Below are positions 18,287-27,646 of a DNA stretch of 64,000 nt, piece after piece. Within the stretch, counting starts at the first letter, position 1. Each line of letters opens with the position of its first letter. Where the stretch lies: positions 3,720,001 to 3,784,000 of the forward strand of contig NZ_CP009962.1 in the NCBI RefSeq assembly GCF_000786695.1. Direction: 5' to 3'. The stretch comes from Collimonas arenae (GTDB taxonomy: Bacteria; Pseudomonadota; Gammaproteobacteria; Burkholderiales; Burkholderiaceae_D). The position numbers and the translations under genes are program-made. The notes beneath the pieces are model-generated. The model was not told where the DNA came from and did not search any database. It saw only the letters and a list, made by a program, of their open reading frames with translations.

Positions 18287-19759
18287 TCAGCGATCTTCCG
18301 GCCATTGCGCACTAGCCCGTTCCATCATCGCAAACGATGAGGTTGGCCCCCAGCTCCCTGCCATATAAGGTTTGGGCGCAGAGGCGCTGGTTTCCCAATG
18401 GCGCAGCAGCGGCTCGACCCAGCGCCAGGCGGCTTCCTGCTCATCGCGCCGAACGAATAAAGACAGGTTCCCGCGGATCGCATCCAACAGCAGGCGCTCA
18501 TAGGCGTCTGCCCGGCGCTGCTTGAAAGCCTGGTCGAACGCCAGGTCCAGCGCCACGGGCTGCACAGTCATGCCGTCGCCCGGCTGCTTCGCCAGGCAAT
18601 GCAGCTGGATTGACTCATCCGGCTGCAGGCGGATGACCAGGCGATTGCTACTGGTCCCTGGCTGGCCGCCCGGCATCGGCAAGATGGCGTGCGGGATAGG
18701 CCGGAAGGTAATGATGATCTCCGCCGTACGTTGCGCCAACCGTTTCCCGGTACGCAAGAAAAACGGCACGCCGGCCCAGCGCCAGTTGTTGATTTCAGCA
18801 TGCAAAGCGACGAAAGTTTCTGTCTGCGATTGTGTAGCGACGCCTGGCTCTTGTTGGTAACCGGCTACCGATTGCCCTTCTACCGCTCCCGATACATACT
18901 GGCCCCGCACCGCCTTAAGCTCCATGTCTTCCGCAGAAAACGGCTTCAAGGCGCGCAATACTCGCAATTTCTCGTCGCGCACGGCATCGGCATCCATTGA
19001 AGTAGGCGGCTCCATCGCCACCATGCACAAGAGTTGCAGCAGATGGTTTTGCACCATGTCGCGCATGGCGCCGGTGGAATCATAAAAGTCCCCACGCCCC
19101 TCGACGCCCAACTGTTCGGCAATCGTCAACTGCACATGCGCCACCGATTCACGGCGCCACAGCGGCTCGAACAGTGAATTGGCAAAACGCAAGGCCAGCA
19201 GGTTTTGCACCGCCTCTTTGCCTAGATAGTGATCGATACGATAAATCTGCTCTTCAGCGAACACCCGCGCCACTGCATCGTTGATTGCGCGCGAAGACAT
19301 CAAATCGTGGCCGAGCGGCTTTTCCAGCACCACGCGGGCTTGCGACAAGTCGATCTTGCTGGCCGCCAGATTGGCGCAAATCGGCTCAAACAGCGCCGGC
19401 GAAGTCGCCAGATAAAATACCGAGACCGCCTTGCCGGCGGCCAGCGTCTTGGCCAACGACAGGTAGCCAGCGCTGTCCAGTAAATCCAGCGGCAAATAAG
19501 TCAGGCGCGCCAAAAAGCTTAGCCACAGCGCATTGTCGACGCCGGCGAAACTGCCCTTTACATAGGGCGCGGCGCTCTTGCTCACCCAGGCCAGATAGTC
19601 TTCCTGGCTGAAATCCTGTTTGGCTACACAGATAATACGGCCATCTTGATGCAACTTCCCTTCCCTATGAGCAACAAACAATGCAGGAAGAATCTTCCGC
19701 ATCGACAAATCGCCGGTAGCGCCAAATAAGGTAAATGTAAAAGGAATATGTGGTTGCAT
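18287..19759 (-). CDS. zwf: Glucose-6-phosphate 1-dehydrogenase (copy 2)
   Basis: This second Zwf has 490 residues. FGATGDLSMRKILPALF is the dinucleotide-binding loop and RIDHYLGKEAVQNLLALRF the active-site signature. I chose the ATG at 19759; a TTG lies immediately before it. No good ribosome-binding site is seen, since the leader is almost all A and T. A near-perfect HexR palindrome is centred about 50 bases upstream. It is followed by the glucokinase fusion, so the two would turn glucose into 6-phosphogluconolactone in two steps. Two diverged Zwf proteins often differ in preference for NAD or NADP, but I cannot assign cofactors here. Confidence 0.96.
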   Translation of the reverse strand: MQPHIPFTFTLFGATGDLSMRKILPALFVAHREGKLHQDGRIICVAKQDFSQEDYLAWVSKSAAPYVKGSFAGVDNALWLSFLARLTYLPLDLLDSAGYLSLAKTLAAGKAVSVFYLATSPALFEPICANLAASKIDLSQARVVLEKPLGHDLMSSRAINDAVARVFAEEQIYRIDHYLGKEAVQNLLALRFANSLFEPLWRRESVAHVQLTIAEQLGVEGRGDFYDSTGAMRDMVQNHLLQLLCMVAMEPPTSMDADAVRDEKLRVLRALKPFSAEDMELKAVRGQYVSGAVEGQSVAGYQQEPGVATQSQTETFVALHAEINNWRWAGVPFFLRTGKRLAQRTAEIIITFRPIPHAILPMPGGQPGTSSNRLVIRLQPDESIQLHCLAKQPGDGMTVQPVALDLAFDQAFKQRRADAYERLLLDAIRGNLSLFVRRDEQEAAWRWVEPLLRHWETSASAPKPYMAGSWGPTSSFAMMERASAQWPEDR

Positions 19760-19802
19760 CAAAATTTTTGTAATAAATAAAAAACTTATATTGCAATATT
19801 AA

Positions 19803-19817
19803 TGTAGCATTACTACA
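19803..19817. promoter_or_regulatory. HexR-like operator (best match)
   Basis: TGTAGCATTACTACA has halves TGTAGC and ACTACA, leaving only one mismatched pair. It lies 44-58 bases before the zwf copy 2 start, where a repressor would block transcription. Confidence 0.65.
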
Positions 19818-19874
19818 ATTACAAGCGGCGAAGAGAGTAAAACCGGCTTATTTGCAGGCAAACTCAAAAGTCCA

Positions 19875-19889
19875 TGTAGTTTTACTAGT
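19875..19889. promoter_or_regulatory. HexR-like operator, second site
   Basis: TGTAGTTTTACTAGT has one exact TGTAGT half and a degenerate second half. It is 57 bases from the better site and could serve gtsA or act cooperatively with it. Confidence 0.5.
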
Positions 19890-20160
19890 TTTCACATGAT
19901 ACACATGGACTGGAATATGCGCAGGCAAGGCTTTGCGCAAACAGCCGGCACAACAACGGATTTCCGTCCAGGTGCACAATGGGACAGATTTTTAGGCAGG
20001 AGTAAGGTAGGAGAAAACCAAGAGTAGCCAAGGCAACGCGATCACCACATCAGGCGTTCGAATCAAGCAACCATTGATTGAGCGTTAGATTAAGTAAGAG
20101 ATTAGGCAAGTTAAGCAAACGTTAGTTAATCACAAGCGCAACTCAACACAGGAGACAAGT

Positions 20161-21414
20161 ATGAAACTGAGTCAAATAATAAAATCGGTATTCGCAACCA
20201 CTGCATTGCTGTCCAGCGCCGCGGCAGTTCACGCGGCTGAAGTTGAAGTGCTCCATTACTGGACTTCCGGCGGTGAAGCTAAATCTGTCGCCGAGCTGAA
20301 AAAGATCATGGAAGCCAAGGGCGTCACCTGGAAGGATTTCGCAGTTGCCGGCGGCGCTGGTGAAAACGCGACGACCGCGCTGAAAGCGCGCGTGATCGCC
20401 GGCAGCCCTCCGACAGCGGCACAAATCAAAGGACCATCGATCCAGGAATGGGGCCAGGAAGGCGTTCTGGCAAATATCGATGCAGCAGCCATTCCAGGCA
20501 AATGGGACTCGTTACTGCCTAAGGTTGTCTCCAACACCATGAAGTACCAAGGCCACTATGTTGCCGCTCCGGTCAACGTTCACCGCGTCAACTGGCTGTG
20601 GATCAACCCGGAAGTCTTGAAAAAATCCGGCGCAAAAGCACCGACCAGCTGGCCAGAATTCTTTGACGCTGCCGACAAGATGCAAAAAGCCGGTTTCATT
20701 GCGATTGCCCATGGCGGCCAGCCTTGGCAAGACGCTACTGTGTTTGAAACTGTCGCTCTGGGCGTAGGCGGCGCCGACTTCTACAACAAGGCGCTGGTCA
20801 AGCTCGATCCGGCCACCCTGACTGGCCCGACCATGATCAAGACCTTCGATACACTGGGTAAGATCAAGGGCTATATCGACAAGAACGCCGCCGGCCGCGA
20901 CTGGAACCTGGCGACTGCGATGGTCATCAATGGCAAGGCCGGCATGCAGTTCATGGGTGACTGGGCCAAGGGCGAATTCACTGCCGCAGGCAAACTGCCA
21001 GGCAAGGATTTCCTCTGCGTTCCAGCACCAGGCACTGACAAGTCCTACACCTACAACATCGACTCGATCGCTATGTTCAAGGTCAAGGATCCGGAACAGC
21101 AAAAAGCCCAGCTGACTTTGGCGACCGCCATCATGAGCCCTGAATTTCAAGAGATCTTCAACTTGAACAAGGGTTCGATCCCGGTCCGTTCCGATGTCTC
21201 CCGCGCCAAGTTCGACAGCTGCGCCACCAAATCGATGGATGACATGGCTTCCTCCAACAAGGCCGGCACGCTGGAGCCAAGCATGGCGCACGGCATGGCA
21301 GTGAATTCAGCTGTACAAGGCGCTATCCTCGACGTGGTTTCCAAGTTCATGAACTCCAACATGACCTCGCAAGCAGCAGTCCAGGCGCTGGCAAAAGCAG
21401 CAAAGACGCAATAA
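20161..21414 (+). CDS. gtsA: Glucose/mannose ABC transporter, substrate-binding protein
   Basis: This 417-residue periplasmic binding protein is of the extracellular solute-binding family 1. The signal peptide ends near residue 28 (AAVHA before AEVEVLHYW). LHYWTSGGEAKSV and MQFMGDWAKGEF are typical of the glucose-binding proteins of pseudomonad Gts systems. It is first in gtsABCD with a strong AGGAGA site. A GC-rich hairpin follows its stop and probably makes the binding protein more abundant than the membrane parts. The ligand, glucose and perhaps mannose, is inferred from family similarity and from the surrounding glucokinase, zwf and edd genes. Confidence 0.92.
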   Translation: MKLSQIIKSVFATTALLSSAAAVHAAEVEVLHYWTSGGEAKSVAELKKIMEAKGVTWKDFAVAGGAGENATTALKARVIAGSPPTAAQIKGPSIQEWGQEGVLANIDAAAIPGKWDSLLPKVVSNTMKYQGHYVAAPVNVHRVNWLWINPEVLKKSGAKAPTSWPEFFDAADKMQKAGFIAIAHGGQPWQDATVFETVALGVGGADFYNKALVKLDPATLTGPTMIKTFDTLGKIKGYIDKNAAGRDWNLATAMVINGKAGMQFMGDWAKGEFTAAGKLPGKDFLCVPAPGTDKSYTYNIDSIAMFKVKDPEQQKAQLTLATAIMSPEFQEIFNLNKGSIPVRSDVSRAKFDSCATKSMDDMASSNKAGTLEPSMAHGMAVNSAVQGAILDVVSKFMNSNMTSQAAVQALAKAAKTQ

Positions 21415-21452
21415 TTCTGTTTTTTATTGTTTAATTAGAGTAAATGAGAACA

Positions 21453-21486
21453 GGGGCCGGAGCGAGTAACATCGATTCCGGCCCCC
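21453..21486 (+). terminator. Hairpin between gtsA and gtsB
   Basis: A 9-bp stem, ggggccgga/tccggcccc, with a loop of about 15 bases follows gtsA by some 40 bases. No T run follows it. It most likely acts as an mRNA-stabilising or partly attenuating hairpin that keeps the binding protein in excess. Confidence 0.6.
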
Positions 21487-21548
21487 GCCATGTCCGGTAG
21501 TGGCTGCCACCGCCAGGCATGGCTCTGATCCTGCTTCAGGAGACTTGC

Positions 21549-22502
21549 ATGTCCGATCACACCCTCCCCTATACAGCAGCCGCTGTCGGGAGTCCAAGCC
21601 ACACCCCCAAGCAACAAGGGCGGATTGCGGCAATCGCCGATGCTTGGCTGCCACGCCTGGTATTGTCGCCTACTATTATCCTGTCACTGGTCTTCGTGTA
21701 CGGCTTTATCGCGGTAACCGCGTGGCTGTCGCTGACCAATTCACGGATGCTGCCGAATTATGAAATTTCCGGCTTCAATCAATATGTCGAACTGTTCGCC
21801 CTGGACCGCTGGTGGGTAGCTGCCGCCAACCTGGGCATTTTCGGCGGCCTGTTCATTCTGTTTTGCCTGGCGATCGGCCTCGTCATGGCGATCTTGCTAG
21901 ATCAGAAAATCCGCGCCGAAGGCGCATTGCGCGCGATTTACCTGTATCCGATGGCGCTGTCGTTCATCGTGACCGGCGCCGCCTGGAAGTGGATCTTGAA
22001 TCCGGGCCTGGGCCTGGAAAAAATGATGCACGACTGGGGCTTCGCCAATTTCCATTTCGACTGGCTGGTCAACTCAGACTTCTCCATTTATACCGTGGTG
22101 ATCGCCGGCGTCTGGCAGTCATCGGGCTTTGTGATGGCGCTGTTCCTGGCTGGCCTGCGCGGCATCGACGACAGCATCATCAAGGCGGCCATGGTTGACG
22201 GCGCCAGCTTGCCGACCATCTATCGCCGCATCGTCATCCCGGCGCTGCGCCCGGTATTCTTCAGCGTGCTGCTGGTGCTGGCGCATATTGCAATCAAGAG
22301 TTTCGACCTGGTGATGGCGCTGACTGCAGGCGGTCCAGGCACCTCCTCCGATCTGCCGGCAATTTTCATGTATCAATTTTCTTTCTCTCGCGGTCAACTT
22401 GGCTTGGGTGCGGCATCGGCGATGATGATGCTGGCTACCGTACTGGCAGTGCTGGTGCCCATGATGTACCTGGAAACCAAAGGAGCCCGCAATGGCCGCT
22501 GA
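21549..22502 (+). CDS. gtsB: Glucose/mannose ABC transporter, permease
   Basis: This 317-residue MalF-like inner-membrane permease has six or so hydrophobic helices beginning near residue 30 (PRLVLSPTIILSLVFVYG). The EAA loop lies near DGASLPTIYRRIVIPALRP. I chose the ATG at 21549 because AGGAG lies eight bases before it; an in-frame start ten codons upstream lacks a site. It overlaps gtsC by 11 bases, so translation is coupled. With GtsC it forms the membrane channel of the importer. Confidence 0.92.
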   Translation: MSDHTLPYTAAAVGSPSHTPKQQGRIAAIADAWLPRLVLSPTIILSLVFVYGFIAVTAWLSLTNSRMLPNYEISGFNQYVELFALDRWWVAAANLGIFGGLFILFCLAIGLVMAILLDQKIRAEGALRAIYLYPMALSFIVTGAAWKWILNPGLGLEKMMHDWGFANFHFDWLVNSDFSIYTVVIAGVWQSSGFVMALFLAGLRGIDDSIIKAAMVDGASLPTIYRRIVIPALRPVFFSVLLVLAHIAIKSFDLVMALTAGGPGTSSDLPAIFMYQFSFSRGQLGLGAASAMMMLATVLAVLVPMMYLETKGARNGR

Positions 22503-23385
22503 CAGCACTAGCAATTCCATCTATAACGAAGGCAGCAAACTGACTGCCGGCCGCGTGATCATTTACACGCTGCTGGTGCTGTGCGCGCTGTACTACCTGG
22601 CGCCGCTGTACGTGATGCTGAGCACCTCGGTGAAAACGCTGGATGAAATCCGTTCCGGCAACCTGCTGTCGCTGCCGATGTCGCCCACCGGCGCCGCCTG
22701 GGGCAAGGCCTGGAGCAGCGCCTGTACCGGCGTCGATTGCAACGGGCTGGCACCGTTTTTCTGGAACTCGATCAAGATGGCCGTGCCGGCAGTCTTGATT
22801 TCGACCCTGATCGGTTCGCTCAACGGCTATGTGCTGGCACACTGGCGCTTCCGCGGTTCTGAAATCCTGTTCACTGCGCTGATGGTTGGCTGCTTCATTC
22901 CATTTCAGGTAGTGATCTTGCCGATGGCACGCCTGCTGGGTATGGCCGGTATGGCCAACACCACACCGGGACTGGTATTCGTCCACGTGGTCTACGGTAT
23001 CGCCTTCACCACTCTGTTCTTCCGCAACTACTACGTCACTGTGCCGGAAGAACTCGTCAAGGCGGCCCGCATCGATGGCGCAGGCTTCTTCATGACCTAC
23101 CGCAAAATCATCTTCCCGCTGTCGCTGCCGATTTTCATGGTCTGCTTCATCTGGCAGTTCACGCAAATCTGGAACGACTTCCTGTTCGGCGTGGTATTCG
23201 GCGGTTCCGATGCCAAGCCTGTGACCGTGGCGTTGAATAACCTGGTGAATACCTCTACCGGCGTTACCGAATACAACGTCAACATGGCGGCGGCCATCAT
23301 CGCTGCGCTGCCGACCTTGGTGGTGTATCTGCTGGCCGGAAAATATTTTGTGCGCGGCCTGACTGCAGGTGCGGTTAAAGGCTAA
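22492..23385 (+). CDS. gtsC: Glucose/mannose ABC transporter, permease
   Basis: This 297-residue MalG-like permease partners GtsB. Transmembrane segments begin near residue 20 (IIYTLLVLCALYYLAPLYV). The EAA loop AARIDGAGFFMTYRKIIFPL, near 200, docks the ATPase. The insert SSACTGVDCNGLAPFFWNS in the first periplasmic loop is a feature of Gts-type MalG proteins. Its start lies inside gtsB, and gtsD follows after 67 bases. Confidence 0.92.
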   Translation: MAADSTSNSIYNEGSKLTAGRVIIYTLLVLCALYYLAPLYVMLSTSVKTLDEIRSGNLLSLPMSPTGAAWGKAWSSACTGVDCNGLAPFFWNSIKMAVPAVLISTLIGSLNGYVLAHWRFRGSEILFTALMVGCFIPFQVVILPMARLLGMAGMANTTPGLVFVHVVYGIAFTTLFFRNYYVTVPEELVKAARIDGAGFFMTYRKIIFPLSLPIFMVCFIWQFTQIWNDFLFGVVFGGSDAKPVTVALNNLVNTSTGVTEYNVNMAAAIIAALPTLVVYLLAGKYFVRGLTAGAVKG

Positions 23386-23452
23386 ATCGAAGCGTCCGGT
23401 CGCTGCTTCCATCGCGATCGTGTAATGAATAAATTTAAGGAATGAGTTAAAG

Positions 23453-24598
23453 ATGGCAAGCTTATCAATTCGCAATGTGCGCAAGGTTTACCCGAACGGC
23501 AACGAAGTCCTGAAGGGCATCGACCTCGAAATCGAAGACGGTCAGTTCCTGATTCTGGTCGGCGGCTCCGGCTGCGGCAAGTCCACCCTGCTGAATATGA
23601 TCGCCGGATTGGAAACAGTCTCTGAAGGCCAGATCATGATCGGCGACCGTTGCGTCAACGACGTACCGCCGAAAGAACGCGACATCGCCATGGTGTTCCA
23701 GTCTTACGCGCTGTATCCGACCATGACAGTGCGCGAGAACATCTCGTTCGGCCTTGGCATTCGCAAAGTACCTAAAGCCGAACAAAAGCAGATCGTGGAA
23801 CGGGTCGCCAATACGCTGCAAATCACCCATCTGCTGGACCGCAAGCCAGCCCTGCTGTCCGGAGGACAACGTCAGCGCGTCGCCATGGGCCGCGCAATTG
23901 CACGCGATCCATCGCTGTTCTTGTTCGACGAACCGCTGTCCAACCTGGACGCCAAGCTGCGGGTAGAGATGCGCGCCGAAATCAAACTGCTGCATCAACG
24001 CCTTGGCGCCACGATTGTGTACGTGACGCATGACCAGATTGAAGCGATGACCCTCGGCGACCGTATTGCCGTGATGAAGGACGGCGTGGTGCAACAATTC
24101 GGCAGCCCGCAGGAAATCTACGACAATCCTAGCAATCTGTTCGTGGCAGGCTTCATTGGTTCGCCATCGATGAATTTCATGCGCGGCAACCTGGTGGCCA
24201 ATGGCCATGGCCCGGCGTTCGAACTGGTGCATGCCGGCCGCAAGACCCTGCTGCCGCTGGCCCCTGCGCAAACGCAAAGACCGGAAATCGACGCCTGGAT
24301 CGGCAAGGAGATCATTCTCGGTATTCGTCCGGAGCACATTACGGATGCCCAAAGCGCGCGTATCTCGGAGGCCAGCGATACCAACAGCAACTATCATCCG
24401 ACCGAAGTTGGCTGTACGGTAGAACTGACCGAACCAACCGGCCCGGACACCTTGGTCTTTACTACCTTCAATGACGCCCGCGTGACCTGCCGTACCCACC
24501 CACGCGCAGCGGCCAAACCGAAGGACGATATGCAATTGGCGTTCGACCTGTCGAAGGCTGTGTTGTTTGATGCCAAGACAGAAGAACGAATCAGCTGA
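23453..24598 (+). CDS. gtsD: Sugar ABC transporter, ATP-binding subunit
   Basis: This 381-residue MalK/UgpC-type ATPase powers the GtsABC importer. Walker [10 protein letters not shown] is near residue 37, the signature [19 protein letters not shown] near 135, and Walker [17 protein letters not shown] near 155. The last 130 or so residues form the TOBE/OB regulatory domain. Such ATPases can be shared between sugar transporters. A ribosome-binding site AAGGAATG precedes the ATG. No strong terminator is seen before tal, 131 bases later, so some read-through is possible. Confidence 0.93.
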   Translation: MASLSIRNVRKVYPNGNEVLKGIDLEIEDGQFLILVGGSGCGKSTLLNMIAGLETVSEGQIMIGDRCVNDVPPKERDIAMVFQSYALYPTMTVRENISFGLGIRKVPKAEQKQIVERVANTLQITHLLDRKPALLSGGQRQRVAMGRAIARDPSLFLFDEPLSNLDAKLRVEMRAEIKLLHQRLGATIVYVTHDQIEAMTLGDRIAVMKDGVVQQFGSPQEIYDNPSNLFVAGFIGSPSMNFMRGNLVANGHGPAFELVHAGRKTLLPLAPAQTQRPEIDAWIGKEIILGIRPEHITDAQSARISEASDTNSNYHPTEVGCTVELTEPTGPDTLVFTTFNDARVTCRTHPRAAAKPKDDMQLAFDLSKAVLFDAKTEERIS

Positions 24599-24729
24599 AA
24601 CCTGGCGCAAGCATGATTATTAAAGAAGTAAGATCTTCATGGTGCCCGTATCGGTAGCATAAGCCGATAAATTGCGTAGAATGGCAGAAAGGCATTTCCG
24701 ATTAACAGTCTCTGCTTTTCTACGCTGCC

Positions 24730-25665
24730 ATGAATCAACTCGAACAACTCAAGCAATTCACTACGATCGTCGCCGACACCGGCGATTTCCAGTCGATCAA
24801 AGCGTTCGCGCCGCGCGACGCCACCACCAACCCGTCGCTCATCCTGAAAGCAGTGCAGAAGCCGGAATACCAGCCTCTGCTGGCTCAGGCCGTGAAAGAC
24901 CATGGACAGCTGTCGACCAAGGAGATCATCGATCACCTGCTGGTCACTTTCGGCCAGGAGATCCTGAAAATTATTCCGGGCCGGGTTTCCACCGAAACCG
25001 ATGCGCGCCTGTCGTTCGATACTCAGGGCACAATCGACAAAGGCCATGCGCTGATCAAGTTGTACGAAGCGGCTGGCATTGATCGCGACCGCGTGCTGAT
25101 CAAGATCGCCTCGACCTGGGAAGGGATACGCGCCGCCGAAGTGCTGCAAAAAGCCGGCGTCCATTGCAACCTGACCTTGCTGTTTTCGCTACCGCAGGCG
25201 ATCGCCTGCGCCGAAGCCAACGTGCAATTGATTTCGCCGTTTGTCGGCCGCATCTACGATTGGTACAAAAAATCCAGCGGTCATGATTACAGCGGCGCCG
25301 ACGATCCGGGTGTACTGTCGGTGAAGCAAATCTACAGCTATTTCCGCAAGTTCGGCTACGCCACCGAAGTCATGGGCGCAAGTTTCCGCAACACCGCGCA
25401 AATCGTCGAACTGGCTGGCTGCGACCTGCTGACCATCAGTCCCGACCTGTTGCAGGCGTTGGCGGAAAGCGATACCCCGGTAAGCCGCAAGCTCAGCCCG
25501 GAAGCTTCGCTGCAAAGTGATGTGAAAAAAATCGATCTGGATGAAACCAGCTTCCGCACTATGTTGAATGACGATGCGATGGCGACTGAAAAACTGGCCG
25601 AAGGAATACGCCAGTTCAGCGCAGATGCAGTCAAGCTGGAAAAGATGGTTGAAGCACTGCGTTAA
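24730..25665 (+). CDS. tal: Transaldolase
   Basis: Transaldolase moves a three-carbon dihydroxyacetone unit between sugar phosphates in the non-oxidative pentose phosphate pathway. The 311-residue length matches TalB (317). The Schiff-base lysine is Lys125 in [17 protein letters not shown], and [12 protein letters not shown] near residue 30 is the other family signature. Its place after the glucose transporter and two zwf genes suits supply of pentose and erythrose phosphates in a cell that depends on the Entner-Doudoroff route. A small inverted repeat, tatcgg/ccgata (24649-24669), lies in its leader. Confidence 0.96.
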   Translation: MNQLEQLKQFTTIVADTGDFQSIKAFAPRDATTNPSLILKAVQKPEYQPLLAQAVKDHGQLSTKEIIDHLLVTFGQEILKIIPGRVSTETDARLSFDTQGTIDKGHALIKLYEAAGIDRDRVLIKIASTWEGIRAAEVLQKAGVHCNLTLLFSLPQAIACAEANVQLISPFVGRIYDWYKKSSGHDYSGADDPGVLSVKQIYSYFRKFGYATEVMGASFRNTAQIVELAGCDLLTISPDLLQALAESDTPVSRKLSPEASLQSDVKKIDLDETSFRTMLNDDAMATEKLAEGIRQFSADAVKLEKMVEALR

Positions 25666-25710
25666 GTCTGCAGATAACCGAAAATACCGCAAACAAACTG
25701 CAAACAAAAT

Positions 25711-25740
25711 AATGGCCTCGATGCGAGGCCATTTTCAATT
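25711..25740. terminator. Bidirectional terminator between tal and purU
   Basis: The stem aatggcctcg/cgaggccatt with loop atg (25711-25733) is flanked by A-rich and T-rich sides, so it can serve both convergent genes. Confidence 0.85.
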
Positions 25741-25742
25741 TT

Positions 25743-26612
25743 CTATTTGAACACGACCGTTTTGTGTCCATTGAGCAGAATCCGGTGCTCGATGAACCAC
25801 TTGACCGCCCGCGCCAGCACCACGCACTCGACATCGCGTCCGATAGCAGTCAATGTCTCTGGTTCCATCGCATGGTCCACCCGCGCCACGTCCTGCTCGA
25901 TGATCGGGCCTTCGTCCAGATCACCCGTGACGAAATGGGCTGTAGCGCCGATCAGCTTGACGCCGCGGTCATGCGCTTGATAGTAAGGCTTGGCGCCCTT
26001 GAAGCTCGGCAGAAATGAGTGATGAATATTGATCGCACGTCCGGTCAAGGCGGTGCACATGGCCGGTGACAGAATTTGCATATAGCGCGCCAGCACCACC
26101 AGGTCGATATTGTTGGCTTCGACGATTTCCATTACGCGCGCTTCCTGCGCCCGCTTGGCTTCTGCCGAAGCCCCGGTCGCCAAAGGCAGGTGATGGAACG
26201 GGATGTTGTAACTGGCTGCCAGTTGATAGAAATCCGTATGGTTCGAGACGATGGCGGTAATTTCGACCGGCAGCAGGCCGCTCTTGTAGCGGAACAACAG
26301 GTCATTGAGGCAATGGCCGATCTTCGACACCATCAACATCATGCGCGGCTTCTTGCGGGCATCGTGCAATTGCCAGTTCATCTGCATGGTGCCGGCCAGG
26401 GCAGAGAACTCCGCCCTCAAAGCCTCGTCAGTAATCGCTGCATCTTCAGATGAAAAATGCACGCGCATGAAAAACAGCTTGGACTGGTCATCGCCGAACT
26501 GGGCTGAATCGATGATATTGCAACCGTGATCGGCCAGAAAACCCGAGACGCGATGGACGATGCCGCGTTGATCGAGGCAAGACAGGGTAAGAATGTATTC
26601 TGGATGGGTCAT
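25743..26612 (-). CDS. purU: Formyltetrahydrofolate deformylase
   Basis: PurU hydrolyses 10-formyl-tetrahydrofolate to formate and tetrahydrofolate, balancing one-carbon pools and supplying formate for purine synthesis. The protein has 289 residues: an N-terminal ACT domain (about 7-85, LTLSCLDQRGIVHRVSGFLA) and a formyltransferase-like domain with the NIHHSFLPSFKGAKPY motif and the later GDLDEGPIIEQD. I used the ATG at 26612 (MTHPEYIL). An open frame extends 44 codons upstream but encodes no recognisable extra domain. It stands alone and converges on tal. Confidence 0.95.
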   Translation of the reverse strand: MTHPEYILTLSCLDQRGIVHRVSGFLADHGCNIIDSAQFGDDQSKLFFMRVHFSSEDAAITDEALRAEFSALAGTMQMNWQLHDARKKPRMMLMVSKIGHCLNDLLFRYKSGLLPVEITAIVSNHTDFYQLAASYNIPFHHLPLATGASAEAKRAQEARVMEIVEANNIDLVVLARYMQILSPAMCTALTGRAINIHHSFLPSFKGAKPYYQAHDRGVKLIGATAHFVTGDLDEGPIIEQDVARVDHAMEPETLTAIGRDVECVVLARAVKWFIEHRILLNGHKTVVFK

Positions 26613-26740
26613 GGTATTGGCGAGTGCGAACAATGGTAAGTGACGCTTTGGCAGGAAGCCAAAACCGCTATTGTCGCATGCCTGCATACACAAGACAAAA
26701 ACCGGGCCAACTAACCCAACTTTAGCTGATATGCGCGAAC

Positions 26741-26777
26741 GCAACCACCCAGCCGAGACATTCGGCTGGGTGGTTGC
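26741..26777. repeat. Long perfect hairpin between bactofilin and purU
   Basis: A 16-bp perfect stem, gcaaccacccagccga/tcggctgggtggttgc, has loop gacat. There is no T run on either side. It could slow or end bactofilin transcription, or be a repeat unit. Confidence 0.7.
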
Positions 26778-26828
26778 AAATCCTGCATGTCGGACTGGCC
26801 GACGGCAGCTAACTGCAGATGACGGCGC

Positions 26829-27392
26829 TTAAACTACCGCAGTCGCTGCGGCGCTGCTTGTAGCGCTGGCTGTCACGCTACTCGCGCTGGCAGCCGGCTT
26901 GCTGCCGGAAGATGTGCCGACCTGGACTTCGCCAGTCAGTTGGCCGCCTTCTTCGATGACAACCTTGCCATAACGGATTTTGCCGGAAACCTTGCCGGTT
27001 GAATAAATCACCAGCTTTTCGCGGACCGTCAGGTCGCCGTCGAATTCGCCGTAGATTTCTGCCAGATCGATTTCAGCGGAACCTTTGAATGCGCCTTTTT
27101 CGGCGATATGGATCACGCGTGAATTCATTGTCGCTTCAACCCGGCCTTCAACCACCAAGGTGTCGCAATCGGTAATTTCGACGCCTTTGAGCTTGATATT
27201 CGGGCCGACAATCAACTTGCTGCCGACTTCATTGGTGCTGGACGACGAGTGGTTGACGGGAGTGCTCACAGGATTACTAGCCTTTGGTATGTTGGAAGTA
27301 CTGCCGGAAGTGAGATTGCTGCTGGCGCTGAAAGGTGAATTCGATGTTGGTGTTTCTCGCTTGCCGCCGAAAAACGTGTCTGATTTAAGCAT
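26829..27392 (-). CDS. Bactofilin
   Basis: This 187-residue cytoskeletal protein has the bactofilin (DUF583) beta-helix at about residues 60-155, with the repeating pattern seen in VEGRVEATMNSRVIHIAEKG and VIEEGGQLTGEVQV. It is flanked by low-complexity tails: Ser/Thr/Asn-rich at the N-terminus and Ala/Ser-rich at the C-terminus. Bactofilins polymerise without nucleotides and scaffold cell-shape or polarity proteins. The start at 27392 is supported by AGGAGA eight bases upstream; a longer frame reaching 27494 has no site. It is a single gene read divergently from the DUF898 operon. A LytM/M23 peptidase, a common bactofilin partner, is not adjacent. Confidence 0.9.
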   Translation of the reverse strand: MLKSDTFFGGKRETPTSNSPFSASSNLTSGSTSNIPKASNPVSTPVNHSSSSTNEVGSKLIVGPNIKLKGVEITDCDTLVVEGRVEATMNSRVIHIAEKGAFKGSAEIDLAEIYGEFDGDLTVREKLVIYSTGKVSGKIRYGKVVIEEGGQLTGEVQVGTSSGSKPAASASSVTASATSSAAATAVV

Positions 27393-27583
27393 GTGATCTC
27401 CTGAATGGTGTTGCCTGCAATTAGTGCGGCCAGCGCGCTGATGCGGTATGAAAATGACCGGAAGAGACAAAGGTCTCCAGCCTTCGAGAGACACCCATCA
27501 GAAAAGTTCATGCCTAAAATCATTAAATTGTAACCGCCACTAAACACCAACTCTAACAGCAATCACCGCTCGTCAGACTCCGA

Positions 27584-27612
27584 TTGTGAATAATTATTGC
27601 TCGATGGATAAT
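27584..27612 (+). promoter_or_regulatory. Probable sigma-70 promoter for the DUF898-M48 operon
   Basis: TTGTGA (27584-27589) and GATAAT (27607-27612) are 17 bases apart, giving a start of transcription near 27619. The ATG at 27647 is preceded by AGGGAGAA. Confidence 0.55.
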
Positions 27613-27646
27613 CAATTATAAACATAACGTTAGGGAGAACCCAGAA

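Larger units (their letters stand above)
19760..20160. promoter_or_regulatory. Divergent promoter region between zwf copy 2 and gtsA
   Basis: This 401-base region separates the divergently read zwf-glk and gtsABCD. It holds the best HexR-like palindrome in the window (19803-19817) and a second one (19875-19889). The part next to zwf is very AT-rich. Nothing gene-like is seen. AGGAGA precedes gtsA. Confidence 0.65.

Noticed and set aside
23465..24610. 381-codon open frame on the - strand
   Set aside because: It is antisense to gtsD, which has complete ABC ATPase motifs.
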